Below are positions 23,222 to 31,661 of a stretch of DNA of 64,000 bases, piece by piece. A program made the translations under genes and the position numbers. Position 1 is the stretch's first letter, and the number at the start of each line of letters is the position of its first letter. The notes beneath the pieces were generated by a model. The model did not search any database and was not told the origin of the DNA. It was given only the letters and a program-made list of their open reading frames with translations. Source of the DNA: Novosphingobium sp. PhB57 (GTDB lineage Bacteria; Pseudomonadota; Alphaproteobacteria; Sphingomonadales; Sphingomonadaceae); the NCBI RefSeq assembly GCF_004342985.1, contig NZ_SMBO01000005.1, positions 186,001-250,000 of the forward strand, in the 5' to 3' direction.

Positions 23222-25738
23222 ATGATCGAGAAGATGGGGAATCGCCGCGATGGCGCGCGCCTGATGGCCGCGGCTTTGCTTGCGGGTACGGCAATGACGA
23301 GCGGCGCCACGCTGTTCGCAGCACCCGCAGCGGCGCAGGCTTCCGGAGAGACGCATGCCTATGCAATTCCCGCCGGAACGCTGAGCGATGCCCTGAACCG
23401 TTTTGCCGAACAGAGCGGCTTGCAGCTCAACTACGATGCCGCGCTGACGCAGGGCCGCACCAGTTCCGGGCTCGCCGGCCAGATGCCCTGGCGCGACGCC
23501 CTGGCCCGGTTGCTCTCGGGCACCGGCCTGGTCCCGCGCACGACGGGCGCCGATGCCGTCACCATCGGCCGCGCCACGACCGGCGCGATGACGCTCGACA
23601 CCCTGGAAGTCGAAGGCCGCGCCGCCACCGCCCTGGCGGCCGGCACGGACGAAGGGAATGCCGCGGACTATGACGAGGACGAACGCGGCGGACGCAACTC
23701 GCCGATCCTCGTCACTGGCCACAACCAGCAGATCGACGTCGCCGCCAGCACCGGCCCCTGGGGCGGCAAGGCCATCGTCGACACGCCCTATTCGATCAAC
23801 GTCACGTCGAGCGACCTGATCGAGAACGTCGTCGCTTCCAGCATGGACCAGATGTTCAAGATGAACCCGGTGGTCCAGAACTCGGCGCCCTCCACGGTCT
23901 ACGGCACGCCTTACGTCACGATCCGCGGCTTCGATTCCCAGAAAGGCGTGGTCGACGGGCTGCGCCTCTCCTCCACCCTTACCGGCATCTCGATGGAGGA
24001 ATTGCAGCAGGTCGAGATCATGAACGGCCTGTCCGGCTTCATGTACGGCGCGGGCAATCCGGGCGGCGTCACCAACTATGTCCTCAAGCGCCCCACTTAC
24101 AGCCGCACCATGGACGTGACCCTGGGCAATTACGGCAACGAGCAGTTCTTCGCGCACCTCGACATGGGCAACCGGATCGACGCGGACGGCGTGCTCGCCT
24201 ATCGGCTGAACGTCGCCTATCAGGACGGCGAAACCGCCAAGAAGAACCAGAACATCGCGCGGACGCTGATCAGCGGGGCAGTGGACTGGAACGTCACTCC
24301 AAACCTCCTCGTCCAGGTCGAGGGCGCGCATACCTACTACCGTATAGACGGCATCGATTCCCGCTTCTACGCCTATGCGAACAGCAGCTACGGCGCGCTG
24401 AACTACTGGATCGACCCGCTCGAAAACGACCAGACCTACACGCCGCCCTGGACCTTTCTCCAGGTCAAGACCGACCGGATCGGCGTCAACGCCAAGTGGA
24501 AGATCGACGATACCTTCAGCCTGAGAACCGCTTACATCTACAAGCGCGACGCCCAGGAGTCGCTCAACATCTATCCTGCCTTCTTCGCGGATTCCGGCTT
24601 CGTGAACGGCTGGCCCTCGCGCAGCGCGCCCTCCTACAACATCGCGCAGGGCGCCTATGCCTATCTCGACAGCGAATTCCATACCGGCGGCATCCGGCAC
24701 CGTCTGACCCTGGGCGTCTCGGGAGACGTGCTGCGCGTGAAGCGGCATGTCGTCAGCTCCGTCAGCGCGGTGCAGTCCCCGGCCTACACCGATCCCAACG
24801 ATCTCATGACCTGGGCCATGCCCGATGCCCTCAATACATACGATTGGGGCGCTCTCTATCGGTCAGCCTTCTCGAAGAACACCAATGTGGTCCTGGGCGA
24901 CGACATCCAGTTCACCGAACAGTTCGGCGCGCTGGTCGGCGTGAACCGCACCACGCTGGTCTCGAAGAACTACACGGCCACGGGCGCTGTTTCGTCGGGC
25001 TACGACAAGACCGCCTATACGCCGACCGTCTCGCTGGTGTTCAAGCCGGTGCCGCGCGTGACGACTTACGCCAGTTACATGCAGGGCCTGGAACAGGGAT
25101 CGACCGTTCCCGACGATGCCACGCTCTACAACAATCCCGGGCAGATTTTGAAGCCGTTCATCTCCAAACAGGTCGAGCTTGGCGCCAAATATGCGCCAAT
25201 CGATGCGCTGCTGATCACCGCCGCGATCTACCGGATCGAAAAGGCCAATTCCTACGAGGACAGGTCTTCGGACGGCAAGATCACCATCAACCAGGACGGC
25301 TTGCAGGTGCACAAGGGCATCGAGCTGACCGCGACCGGCCATGTCACCGGCAACCTGTCCGTCCTGGTGGGCGGATCGATCATGGACCTTGCGGTGAAGA
25401 AAGCCACCAATGCCGCTCTCGCCGGCAAGCGCCCGACCGGGGTGAGCGACATGCTGGCCAAGATCTACCTCGACTACGCCATCCCCGTGGTTCCCGGCCT
25501 TTCCGTCAGCGCCGGTGCCTATCACTCGGGCAAGATGTACAAGGACGCCGCCAATCTTCAGGAGATTCAGGGCAACACGGTCTTCGACCTTGGCCTGCAC
25601 TACGCCACGCGCATCGACGGCCACACCGTGCGCTTCGATCTCAGCGCCACCAACCTGACCGACAAGAACTACTGGATCACCACCAGCCAGCTCGGCATCC
25701 CGCGCAACGTGGCGTTCTCGATGAAGTTCGGGTTCTGA
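23222..25738 (+). CDS. TonB-dependent siderophore receptor with STN signalling domain
   Basis: A protein of 838 residues. It has a signal peptide (ends PAAAQA), then an STN domain (about 50-110: YAIPAGTLSDALNRFAEQSGL), a plug (about 160-290, with MDQMFKMNPVV and TIRGFDSQKGVVDG), and a 22-strand barrel ending in aromatic phenylalanine (SMKFGF). The STN domain identifies it as a signalling receptor that activates FecR. Its family is the ferric-siderophore group (TonB-siderophor), so iron chelate uptake across the outer membrane is expected. GAGGGA lies upstream of ATG 23222. The exact siderophore is unknown. Confidence 0.94.
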   Translation: MIEKMGNRRDGARLMAAALLAGTAMTSGATLFAAPAAAQASGETHAYAIPAGTLSDALNRFAEQSGLQLNYDAALTQGRTSSGLAGQMPWRDALARLLSGTGLVPRTTGADAVTIGRATTGAMTLDTLEVEGRAATALAAGTDEGNAADYDEDERGGRNSPILVTGHNQQIDVAASTGPWGGKAIVDTPYSINVTSSDLIENVVASSMDQMFKMNPVVQNSAPSTVYGTPYVTIRGFDSQKGVVDGLRLSSTLTGISMEELQQVEIMNGLSGFMYGAGNPGGVTNYVLKRPTYSRTMDVTLGNYGNEQFFAHLDMGNRIDADGVLAYRLNVAYQDGETAKKNQNIARTLISGAVDWNVTPNLLVQVEGAHTYYRIDGIDSRFYAYANSSYGALNYWIDPLENDQTYTPPWTFLQVKTDRIGVNAKWKIDDTFSLRTAYIYKRDAQESLNIYPAFFADSGFVNGWPSRSAPSYNIAQGAYAYLDSEFHTGGIRHRLTLGVSGDVLRVKRHVVSSVSAVQSPAYTDPNDLMTWAMPDALNTYDWGALYRSAFSKNTNVVLGDDIQFTEQFGALVGVNRTTLVSKNYTATGAVSSGYDKTAYTPTVSLVFKPVPRVTTYASYMQGLEQGSTVPDDATLYNNPGQILKPFISKQVELGAKYAPIDALLITAAIYRIEKANSYEDRSSDGKITINQDGLQVHKGIELTATGHVTGNLSVLVGGSIMDLAVKKATNAALAGKRPTGVSDMLAKIYLDYAIPVVPGLSVSAGAYHSGKMYKDAANLQEIQGNTVFDLGLHYATRIDGHTVRFDLSATNLTDKNYWITTSQLGIPRNVAFSMKFGF

Positions 25739-25763
25739 CCCTCCTTCCGGAAATCCGCTGAAA

Positions 25764-25803
25764 GCGATGCACGCAGGCGCGCTCCGGCGCCTGCGTGCAT
25801 CGC
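25764..25803. terminator. Strong GC hairpin between receptor and PepSY gene
   Basis: 17-base arms (25764-25780 and 25787-25803, core GCACGCAGGCGC / GCGCCTGCGTGC) with a 6-base loop, 26 bases after the receptor stop. No T-tract follows, so it may be a partial terminator or an mRNA-stabilising hairpin that sets a different dose for the downstream genes. Confidence 0.5.
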
Positions 25804-25879
25804 GCCAATTCCCATTCCCCGCGACCGGCTGCAGGCCGCGACGCGCTGCAATCAGGGATGAAACAAGAGTGATACCGTC

Positions 25880-27445
25880 ATGAAGCAGGGCTTGCGCCAA
25901 TCGATGGCATGGCTGCACACTTGGGTGGGGCTCGTTCCCGGATGGGTGCTCTACGTCATCTTCGTGTTCGGGACGGCAGCGTTCTTCCAGAACGAGATCG
26001 ACGCCTGGATGCGGCCCGAACTCTCGTCCGGCACGCAAGTGACGCCGCGCGCCCTGGCCTCGGCAGATGCGGCTCTGCGGGCGCGGGGGGCGGGCGCGGA
26101 GAGCTGGTCCGTTTCCATGCCCTCGCCCCGCGGCGGCAGCGGCCTCAGTCTCTCGTGGCGCATGCCGGGTGCCGACCGGCACGATCGGACTTCCCTGGTT
26201 CTGGACCCCGAAACCGGTCAGGAGATCCAGCTTCGCGAGACAAAGGGCGGTTTCTTCCTCTACCGCTTCCATTTCGATCTCCATTACATGCCGGTCAGTT
26301 GGGCGCGCTATCTCGTCTGCGTGGCGGCGCTCGCCATGCTGGTCGCGATTCTTTCCGGCGTGGTGACTCACAAGAAGATCTTCACCGACTTCTTCATGAT
26401 GCGCTTCGGCAAGGGGCAGCGCAGCTGGCTGGACGCGCACAACGCCACGGCCGTGCTGGTCCTGCCGTTCCATCTGATGATCACGTATACCGGCCTTGCA
26501 ACCCTGCTGTTCACGCTGATGCCCTGGGCGATCTCCGCCAACTTCCCGGACCGGCAGGAGTTCTACCGCAGCGTCTTTGCCTCCAGTCCCGAACGCGAAG
26601 CCAGCGGCATGCCTGCAGCCACGGTCCCGCTCGCACAGATGGTCGCCGCGGCAGGCCGGGAGTGGCGCGGCGGCGTGCCCAGCTACGTCGGCATCGACAA
26701 CCCCGGAGACGCCGCCGCCACGGCCTCCCTCTACGCCCGCCGCGAAGACTGGAAAGACGACCGCCTCGATACACTCTACCTCGACGGCGCGAGCGGCACG
26801 GTCCTGCCCTCCACCCGCGCCGCGCCCGGCGGCGCCACGGCAACCCACCGCGTGATGGTGGACCTACACACCGCCTGGTTCGCCGGCTACGGCCTGCGCT
26901 GGCTCTACTTCCTTTCCGGGCTCGGCGGCACCGCCATGGCCGCGACCGGCCTCTGCCTGTGGTGCGTCAAGCGGCGCGCCAAGTTGCCCGACCCCGCCCG
27001 CCCCCACTTCGGTTTCCGACTGGTCGAGCGACTGAACATCGGTTTCATCGCCGGTGCCCCGCTCGGTATCGCCGCCTATTTCATCGCCAACCGGCTGCTG
27101 CCGCAAGCCATGGCCCACCGCGCGGACTGGGAAGTCAACGCGTTGTTCATCGCCTGGGGCGGCTCCCTGGTCTGGGCGTTTTCGCGTCCGGCCAAGCGGG
27201 CATGGGTCGAAACGCTGGCCGCCTGCGCCGCGCTTTTCGCCGCCGTGCCACTGCTCAACCAAATGACCACCGCGCGCGGGCTGCTCCAGAGCCTGCCCAG
27301 CGCAGACTGGACTTTCGCAGCCTTCGATTTGACCATGCTGGCCCTGGCCGCAGGCTTCGCCTTCACGGCCCGGAAGGTCGCCAGCCACAAGCCCCGTCCG
27401 GCACCGGCGCGCAAGCAGCGCCCCCCTGTGGAGGCCGCCGCATGA
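25880..27445 (+). CDS. PepSY-associated TM (PiuB-like) iron-uptake membrane protein
   Basis: A protein of 521 residues with membrane helices near 15-35, 140-165, 185-215, 335-360 and several toward the C-terminus, and PepSY-type extracytoplasmic regions between. It begins MKQGLRQSMAWLHTWVGLVPGW, which is the family hallmark (the LHxWxG motif). Members accompany siderophore receptors and are proposed to reduce or release iron in the periplasm or inner membrane. The gene is followed by a DUF3325 gene with a four-base overlap. Confidence 0.9.
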   Translation: MKQGLRQSMAWLHTWVGLVPGWVLYVIFVFGTAAFFQNEIDAWMRPELSSGTQVTPRALASADAALRARGAGAESWSVSMPSPRGGSGLSLSWRMPGADRHDRTSLVLDPETGQEIQLRETKGGFFLYRFHFDLHYMPVSWARYLVCVAALAMLVAILSGVVTHKKIFTDFFMMRFGKGQRSWLDAHNATAVLVLPFHLMITYTGLATLLFTLMPWAISANFPDRQEFYRSVFASSPEREASGMPAATVPLAQMVAAAGREWRGGVPSYVGIDNPGDAAATASLYARREDWKDDRLDTLYLDGASGTVLPSTRAAPGGATATHRVMVDLHTAWFAGYGLRWLYFLSGLGGTAMAATGLCLWCVKRRAKLPDPARPHFGFRLVERLNIGFIAGAPLGIAAYFIANRLLPQAMAHRADWEVNALFIAWGGSLVWAFSRPAKRAWVETLAACAALFAAVPLLNQMTTARGLLQSLPSADWTFAAFDLTMLALAAGFAFTARKVASHKPRPAPARKQRPPVEAAA

Positions 27446-27732
27446 TCCATTTCGCCACGGCGCTCCTTTCGCTGGCTGGCTTCGCGCTCCTGCTTATGGC
27501 GATGCCGCGCCATCAACAGGACTGGCTGCGACGCAAGTTGCCGCCAGGCACGAGCCGCCTGCTGAAACTGGGCGGACTGGCCCTGCTCGCGGCCGGCTTC
27601 GCCCTGGCAGGGCAAGGCCTGGGCTGGGGCTACGGCACTGTCGCCTGGTGCGGCTGGCTGTCGGCCGGCGCCGCCATCACCCTCACCGCCCAGACCAATC
27701 GCGAGCGCATCCTTGCCCGGTGGCGCCGATAA
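27442..27732 (+). CDS. DUF3325 small membrane protein
   Basis: A protein of 96 residues with three hydrophobic helices. It begins MIHFATALLSLAGFALLLMAM and contains RHQQDWLRRKLP, a motif typical of DUF3325 proteins, which are found beside PepSY iron-uptake genes. It overlaps the PepSY gene by four bases (ATGA) and touches the next reading frame. A subunit or accessory of iron uptake in the inner membrane is inferred from context. Confidence 0.85.
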   Translation: MIHFATALLSLAGFALLLMAMPRHQQDWLRRKLPPGTSRLLKLGGLALLAAGFALAGQGLGWGYGTVAWCGWLSAGAAITLTAQTNRERILARWRR

Positions 27733-27752
27733 TGGAACCGAAGGACCCCGTC

Positions 27753-28097
27753 ATGCCCAAGGCCGTTTCCCGCCTTTCCCTATCCGGTGCCCGCTTGCTC
27801 ATGCCCGGCGAAGCCGCCCGCTACCGCTGGTCGGTAGCGGCGCGAACGCTGGCAGGAACGCTGGGCGCCTATGGCGTCACCGCCCTTGCCACGGTTGCCC
27901 TCTCCCTCATTCTGGCTGCGTTCGGCATGAACCGGGCGGAAGCCGTCACGGCCGCGACCCTGGGGAGCTACGCCCTCTTCGCCGTCGTGGCCATGACCGT
28001 GTTCCACGCGAAAAGCGCCCTGCGCGCCTGGCTCGGCCTGACCGCGGCAGCCCTGCCGCTGATGCTTCTTGCCCGGCTGCTGATGCCGGCTGCCTAG
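27753..28097 (+). CDS. DUF3649 (iron-transport-associated) membrane protein
   Basis: A protein of 114 residues with three predicted membrane helices: YGVTALATVALSLILAAFG, ATLGSYALFAVVAMTVFHA, and LTAAALPLMLLARLL. This length and layout fit DUF3649, often annotated as iron transporter and found with DUF3325 and PepSY proteins. ATG 27753 has AAGGA seven bases upstream and was preferred; ATG 27732, which overlaps the previous stop, is an alternative. It closes the iron cluster. Confidence 0.82.
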   Translation: MPKAVSRLSLSGARLLMPGEAARYRWSVAARTLAGTLGAYGVTALATVALSLILAAFGMNRAEAVTAATLGSYALFAVVAMTVFHAKSALRAWLGLTAAALPLMLLARLLMPAA

Positions 28098-28105
28098 CTC
28101 CTCCT

Positions 28106-29008
28106 CTAGAGCGCCTCGATCCTCTCCGGCATCAGTCTGCCGAGCATCAGGTCGCGAAAGGCGATCCAGTTGCCCTTCATGCGTCCGGCACGGTCAATCC
28201 ACGGTTCGGGTTTGAATGTCTTGAGATGATTGGCCAGCACGTTGCGCACGATCAGCCTCGCCGCAAAGCTGCGCGACATCGTGCCCTTGCGCACCAGATA
28301 GAGCGGATTGACGACTTGCGAATAGCCGAGCCGGACGCCCGAAGTACGGCCATATTTCACGCCCTGATGCACCCCGGAAAAGGCAAAAGTCTTGACGATC
28401 CGCCCCCGCGACGACAGCGAGGCGGCGAAGTCGACGTCTTCCTGCCAGCCGTAGAGCCGCAACCGCTCGTCGAACCGGCATGAGCCAATGGCCGAGGCGC
28501 GAAAGACCATGTTGCAACCGTAGAGCCCCTCAAGGCTGGTGACGATGCAATTGGGGCTGAAGTCTTTCTTCTCGTGCCCGGCGATCAGGTCCCTTGCCAG
28601 TTCGAAGGATATGCCGGGCCCCTTTATGCCATCGCGAATGACATTGCCTGTCGCCCCCACGACTTCCGGATGAGCGGCAAAGAACCGCTTGATCCGATCG
28701 ACACTGTCCCTCGAGGGCACGAAATCGTCATCGTAAAAGACGATGAGATCATAGTCGTCCGCCAGCCAATCCAGCGCGCGGTTCCGCTGGGCGCAGAGTC
28801 CCTTGCTCCCACGAAGAACGTGCAGATCCTGCCGGCCGTCATAGCCTTCGGGAATGTCTCCTTCGCCAACGACCGAGAACACCAGCACATCGGGCGGGCA
28901 GGATTGCTCCAGCATGAGCTGGTGCATCTGCGCCACGAGTTGCGGCCGGCCAAGGCTGGCCACCACGACAGCCACGCTGAGATGCTCGCCATCGTTGATC
29001 GCATTCAT
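28106..29008 (-). CDS. Family 2 glycosyltransferase
   Basis: A protein of 300 residues with a GT-A fold. SVAVVVASLGRPQLVAQMHQ at the N-terminus is the nucleotide-binding strand, and LIVFYDDDFVPSRD carries the DxD metal-binding motif. A later part (YGWQEDVDFAASL) supplies the ED acid/base region of GT2 enzymes. ATG 29008 is preferred. It probably adds a sugar to a surface polysaccharide; donor and acceptor are unknown. It is the last gene of a short minus-strand run starting with the acyltransferase at 29699. Confidence 0.88.
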   Translation of the reverse strand: MNAINDGEHLSVAVVVASLGRPQLVAQMHQLMLEQSCPPDVLVFSVVGEGDIPEGYDGRQDLHVLRGSKGLCAQRNRALDWLADDYDLIVFYDDDFVPSRDSVDRIKRFFAAHPEVVGATGNVIRDGIKGPGISFELARDLIAGHEKKDFSPNCIVTSLEGLYGCNMVFRASAIGSCRFDERLRLYGWQEDVDFAASLSSRGRIVKTFAFSGVHQGVKYGRTSGVRLGYSQVVNPLYLVRKGTMSRSFAARLIVRNVLANHLKTFKPEPWIDRAGRMKGNWIAFRDLMLGRLMPERIEAL

Positions 29009-29190
29009 GCGCTCGCTCTCCGTTTTCCGGCCCTTGCTCGGATCGTCAGCACCCAGCCATCGGCACGACTTTTGGCGCATCCGTTCGATTTGAGCCCCAG
29101 GCCGAGGCCAGCCCGGGTTCCTTCTCCGATCGGCAGCTGCTCTGCCATGAGGCGATCCTGCCATTCCGCAAAGCTGCAACGACCTGTCAC
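29005..29190 (-). CDS. Possible 61-residue linking frame, uncertain
   Basis: GTG 29190 overlaps the acyltransferase stop by four bases, and the stop of this frame overlaps the glycosyltransferase start by four bases, so it exactly bridges the two genes as translationally coupled genes do. The peptide (MTGRCSFAEWQDRLMAEQLP, then a Gly/Arg-rich end) matches nothing I know. It may be a small protein, a decayed remnant or chance. Confidence 0.3.
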   Translation of the reverse strand: MTGRCSFAEWQDRLMAEQLPIGEGTRAGLGLGLKSNGCAKSRADGWVLTIRARAGKRRASA

Positions 29191-29699
29191 GCCGTAAGCT
29201 CGTCAACGTTGCGCAGAATCCGCGCGGGCACGCCGCCCACCAGAGTCTTGGGCGGTACGTCGCGCACGACGACAGCGCCCGCGGCAACCACGGCCCCGCG
29301 TCCTATGGTCACCCCCGGCAGGATGATCGCACCCGTACCGATCCAGACGTGATCCTGCACCACGACCGGTGCCGTCACCGGCGCCCTGCTGCGGCCATCT
29401 TCGAAGGCAAGTTCATGCGAACTCGTCTCGAACGACACGTTCGGTGCGATTTGGGCGAACCGCCCGATAGTAACGCCGCCCTTCCCCCCGAACCGGACGT
29501 TGGTGTTGAGGAACGACCGCGATCCTATCCTCACCTGCCCGCCCGTGCCCGGCGGCGTAATCCTGACCGGCCCCATCACGATCACCTTGGGCGACAGCTT
29601 CAGGCCAGCCCATCGAAGCGCCTCGTGACGCGCCCGCGTGCCGATCCGCCCTTGCGGCAGATGGTTTGCAAGCCACAGGAAGATCGCTTCCCTCCACAT
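29187..29699 (-). CDS. Hexapeptide-repeat acyltransferase (WcaF/LbH type)
   Basis: A protein of 170 residues with a left-handed beta-helix of hexapeptides: VRIGSRSFLNTNVRFGG, VTIGRFAQIAPNVSF, VWIGTGAIILPGVTIGRGAVVAAGAVVV. The catalytic His is in the SHELAF segment. Such enzymes acetylate sugars of capsular or exopolysaccharides. It is the first gene of the minus-strand group with the GT2 glycosyltransferase, which supports a role in decorating the surface polysaccharide. Confidence 0.88.
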   Translation of the reverse strand: MWREAIFLWLANHLPQGRIGTRARHEALRWAGLKLSPKVIVMGPVRITPPGTGGQVRIGSRSFLNTNVRFGGKGGVTIGRFAQIAPNVSFETSSHELAFEDGRSRAPVTAPVVVQDHVWIGTGAIILPGVTIGRGAVVAAGAVVVRDVPPKTLVGGVPARILRNVDELTA

Positions 29700-29890
29700 G
29701 AACGCATCCCTTTGAGATTGCCCGGAATTGAGATCGTCGGGAACGGAGAATATCGCGCATCAAACTCGCTCGACCGAAAGGCACGAGCGCGCCGCGAACC
29801 TGTCCCTTCCCCGCAGCGACGACAAGAGGTGGATAGCTCCACTACCGTTGCATCGATGCGCAGATCGATCCGAAACGGCGCAGCGCCCCT

Positions 29891-31399
29891 CTATTGCCCG
29901 CGGCCCTGCCCTTCGGCCTCCGAACCTTGCGAGACCGGTTGCAGCGGCGCCTCTTTCAACCCTTCGAAATTCAGCGAATACTCCAGTTGCACCCGCGCCA
30001 CCGGCACGGAACCGTGGCTTGCCAGCCGGTCCAGCGGTTCAAGCAGAGGGCGTAGCGGCAAGCCCGCCAATCTTCCGCTCCAGCGCAAGCGACTGTCCGG
30101 ATCATAAGGACGCTCACGAGAGAACATGCCGATTGTCAGAATGCCGGCGTCGCGCAGCACATCGACGCGCAGCACGTAAGCCTCGGCCCGCGCCTGGACA
30201 GCCGCCGTCCGTGCCGACAGCAAGTCGTTCGTCACGTCCAGAACGTCTCGGAGAGTGCGAATTCCCGCCGTCTCCTGCCGCTTCACGCCCTCCACCGCGC
30301 GCTCGGCGGCGGACACTGCGGCGTCGAAGCGCGGCAGCGACGCCTGGGCCGCCTCCAGCAGCGCCCAATCGGCAGCAAGCTGCTCGCGCATGTCGCGCCT
30401 GGCCTGCTCCACGAATTGCTGATCCGCCAGGTTGCGGTCCTTCGCCGCGCGCAAGGCCGACGACATTTGGCCGCCGCTATAGAGCGGCATCGTCAATCGC
30501 ACCCCGGCCGAGACCGCCTCTTGCCGATAGCTGTTCTGATAGGGCGTGATCGGTGCGCGCAGCGCGGACGCATAAGCGCCGACCTGCGGCATCATTTCGG
30601 CCCGCGCCGCCGCGACGGCAGCGCGGGACTGAACCTCGGCGAACTTAAACGCCGCCAGTGACGGGCTGTACGCCTCCCCCTCGGTATAGAGCGTCTCCAA
30701 TACCGGCAGGTCGGGCAAGGCCGGCACGGGCAAGAGTTCGTCCGGATAGTGACCAACAAGGTTCCGATAGCGCGCGGCACTCGCCTGAACGGCCGCCCGC
30801 GCGGAAATGACGCGCCCCGCTGCCAGTTCGAGCCGGTTCAAGGTCTGATCGACATCCGGCGCCGTGGAATCGCGCAGGCGATAGCGCGAAACCGTCTGGT
30901 CGCGCTGCCGGAGCAGCAGATCATAGATCTCCGCAGCCACGCCGTTGAGTTCCATGTCGCGCTGCAGGAAGACATAGGCCGTCACGACATCGGCAATCGT
31001 CCGCTGGCTGGCCTCCTCCAACCGCGCGCGAACGGCAAACTTGTTCGCGGTAGCAGCATCGACCGCCGCGGACAGCCTTCCGGATGTGAAGAGCGGCTGC
31101 GACAATGCCAGCTCGCCCGTGGTGCCGAAGCCCTCGTCATGTACGGGAAAGACGCCGCCACGAATGCGCGCATCCGTATATTCATGCTGCACGGACAGGC
31201 TCAGGCTGGGCCCATATGCTGCATGGGCATGATTGACGCCTTCGTCCGCAGCGCTGCTCATGTCACGCGCGCCCACCAGTGCCGGATTGTTTCGATAGGC
31301 GTCTCCCAACGCATCCTCCAGCGTCTCCGCATAGGCGCTGTGACCGCCGCCAAGGCAGAGGACAGCCAGCAGCCATGGGCTTTTACTCCACTTCTCCAA
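29891..31399 (-). CDS. TolC-family outer-membrane efflux/secretion protein
   Basis: A protein of 502 residues with a signal peptide (ends HSAYA) and two OEP repeats of long alpha-helices and short beta segments (about 25-220 and 245-430). The first starts ETLEDALGDAYRNNPAL, which is a typical TolC N-terminus. A divergent type I ABC exporter and HlyD adaptor lie 262 bases away, completing a tripartite system that crosses both membranes. A C-terminal extension of about 70 residues beyond the OEP repeats has no named domain. Confidence 0.92.
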   Translation of the reverse strand: MEKWSKSPWLLAVLCLGGGHSAYAETLEDALGDAYRNNPALVGARDMSSAADEGVNHAHAAYGPSLSLSVQHEYTDARIRGGVFPVHDEGFGTTGELALSQPLFTSGRLSAAVDAATANKFAVRARLEEASQRTIADVVTAYVFLQRDMELNGVAAEIYDLLLRQRDQTVSRYRLRDSTAPDVDQTLNRLELAAGRVISARAAVQASAARYRNLVGHYPDELLPVPALPDLPVLETLYTEGEAYSPSLAAFKFAEVQSRAAVAAARAEMMPQVGAYASALRAPITPYQNSYRQEAVSAGVRLTMPLYSGGQMSSALRAAKDRNLADQQFVEQARRDMREQLAADWALLEAAQASLPRFDAAVSAAERAVEGVKRQETAGIRTLRDVLDVTNDLLSARTAAVQARAEAYVLRVDVLRDAGILTIGMFSRERPYDPDSRLRWSGRLAGLPLRPLLEPLDRLASHGSVPVARVQLEYSLNFEGLKEAPLQPVSQGSEAEGQGRGQ

Positions 31400-31661
31400 G
31401 TATTACCCCCTATACATGGCATGATCCTGCGCGTCGCTCACAGTGGAACGCGCCAAAACTGATCTAATCCGACTGGAGGTCTACCCGCCGCCCTGTTCTA
31501 ATGCAGCGAGAGATAGTTCCAGACAGGACACAATTGCGTGAGGCTCACTCGGCGCAGTCGGCCGCCGGGATCTCCGCGGGGAAATCGGCGATGCAAGGTT
31601 GGGGTGAAAAGATGCGTTCCGAACCAAGGGCGGGATCGTCCTGCAGCAGGGCAGGAAGACC

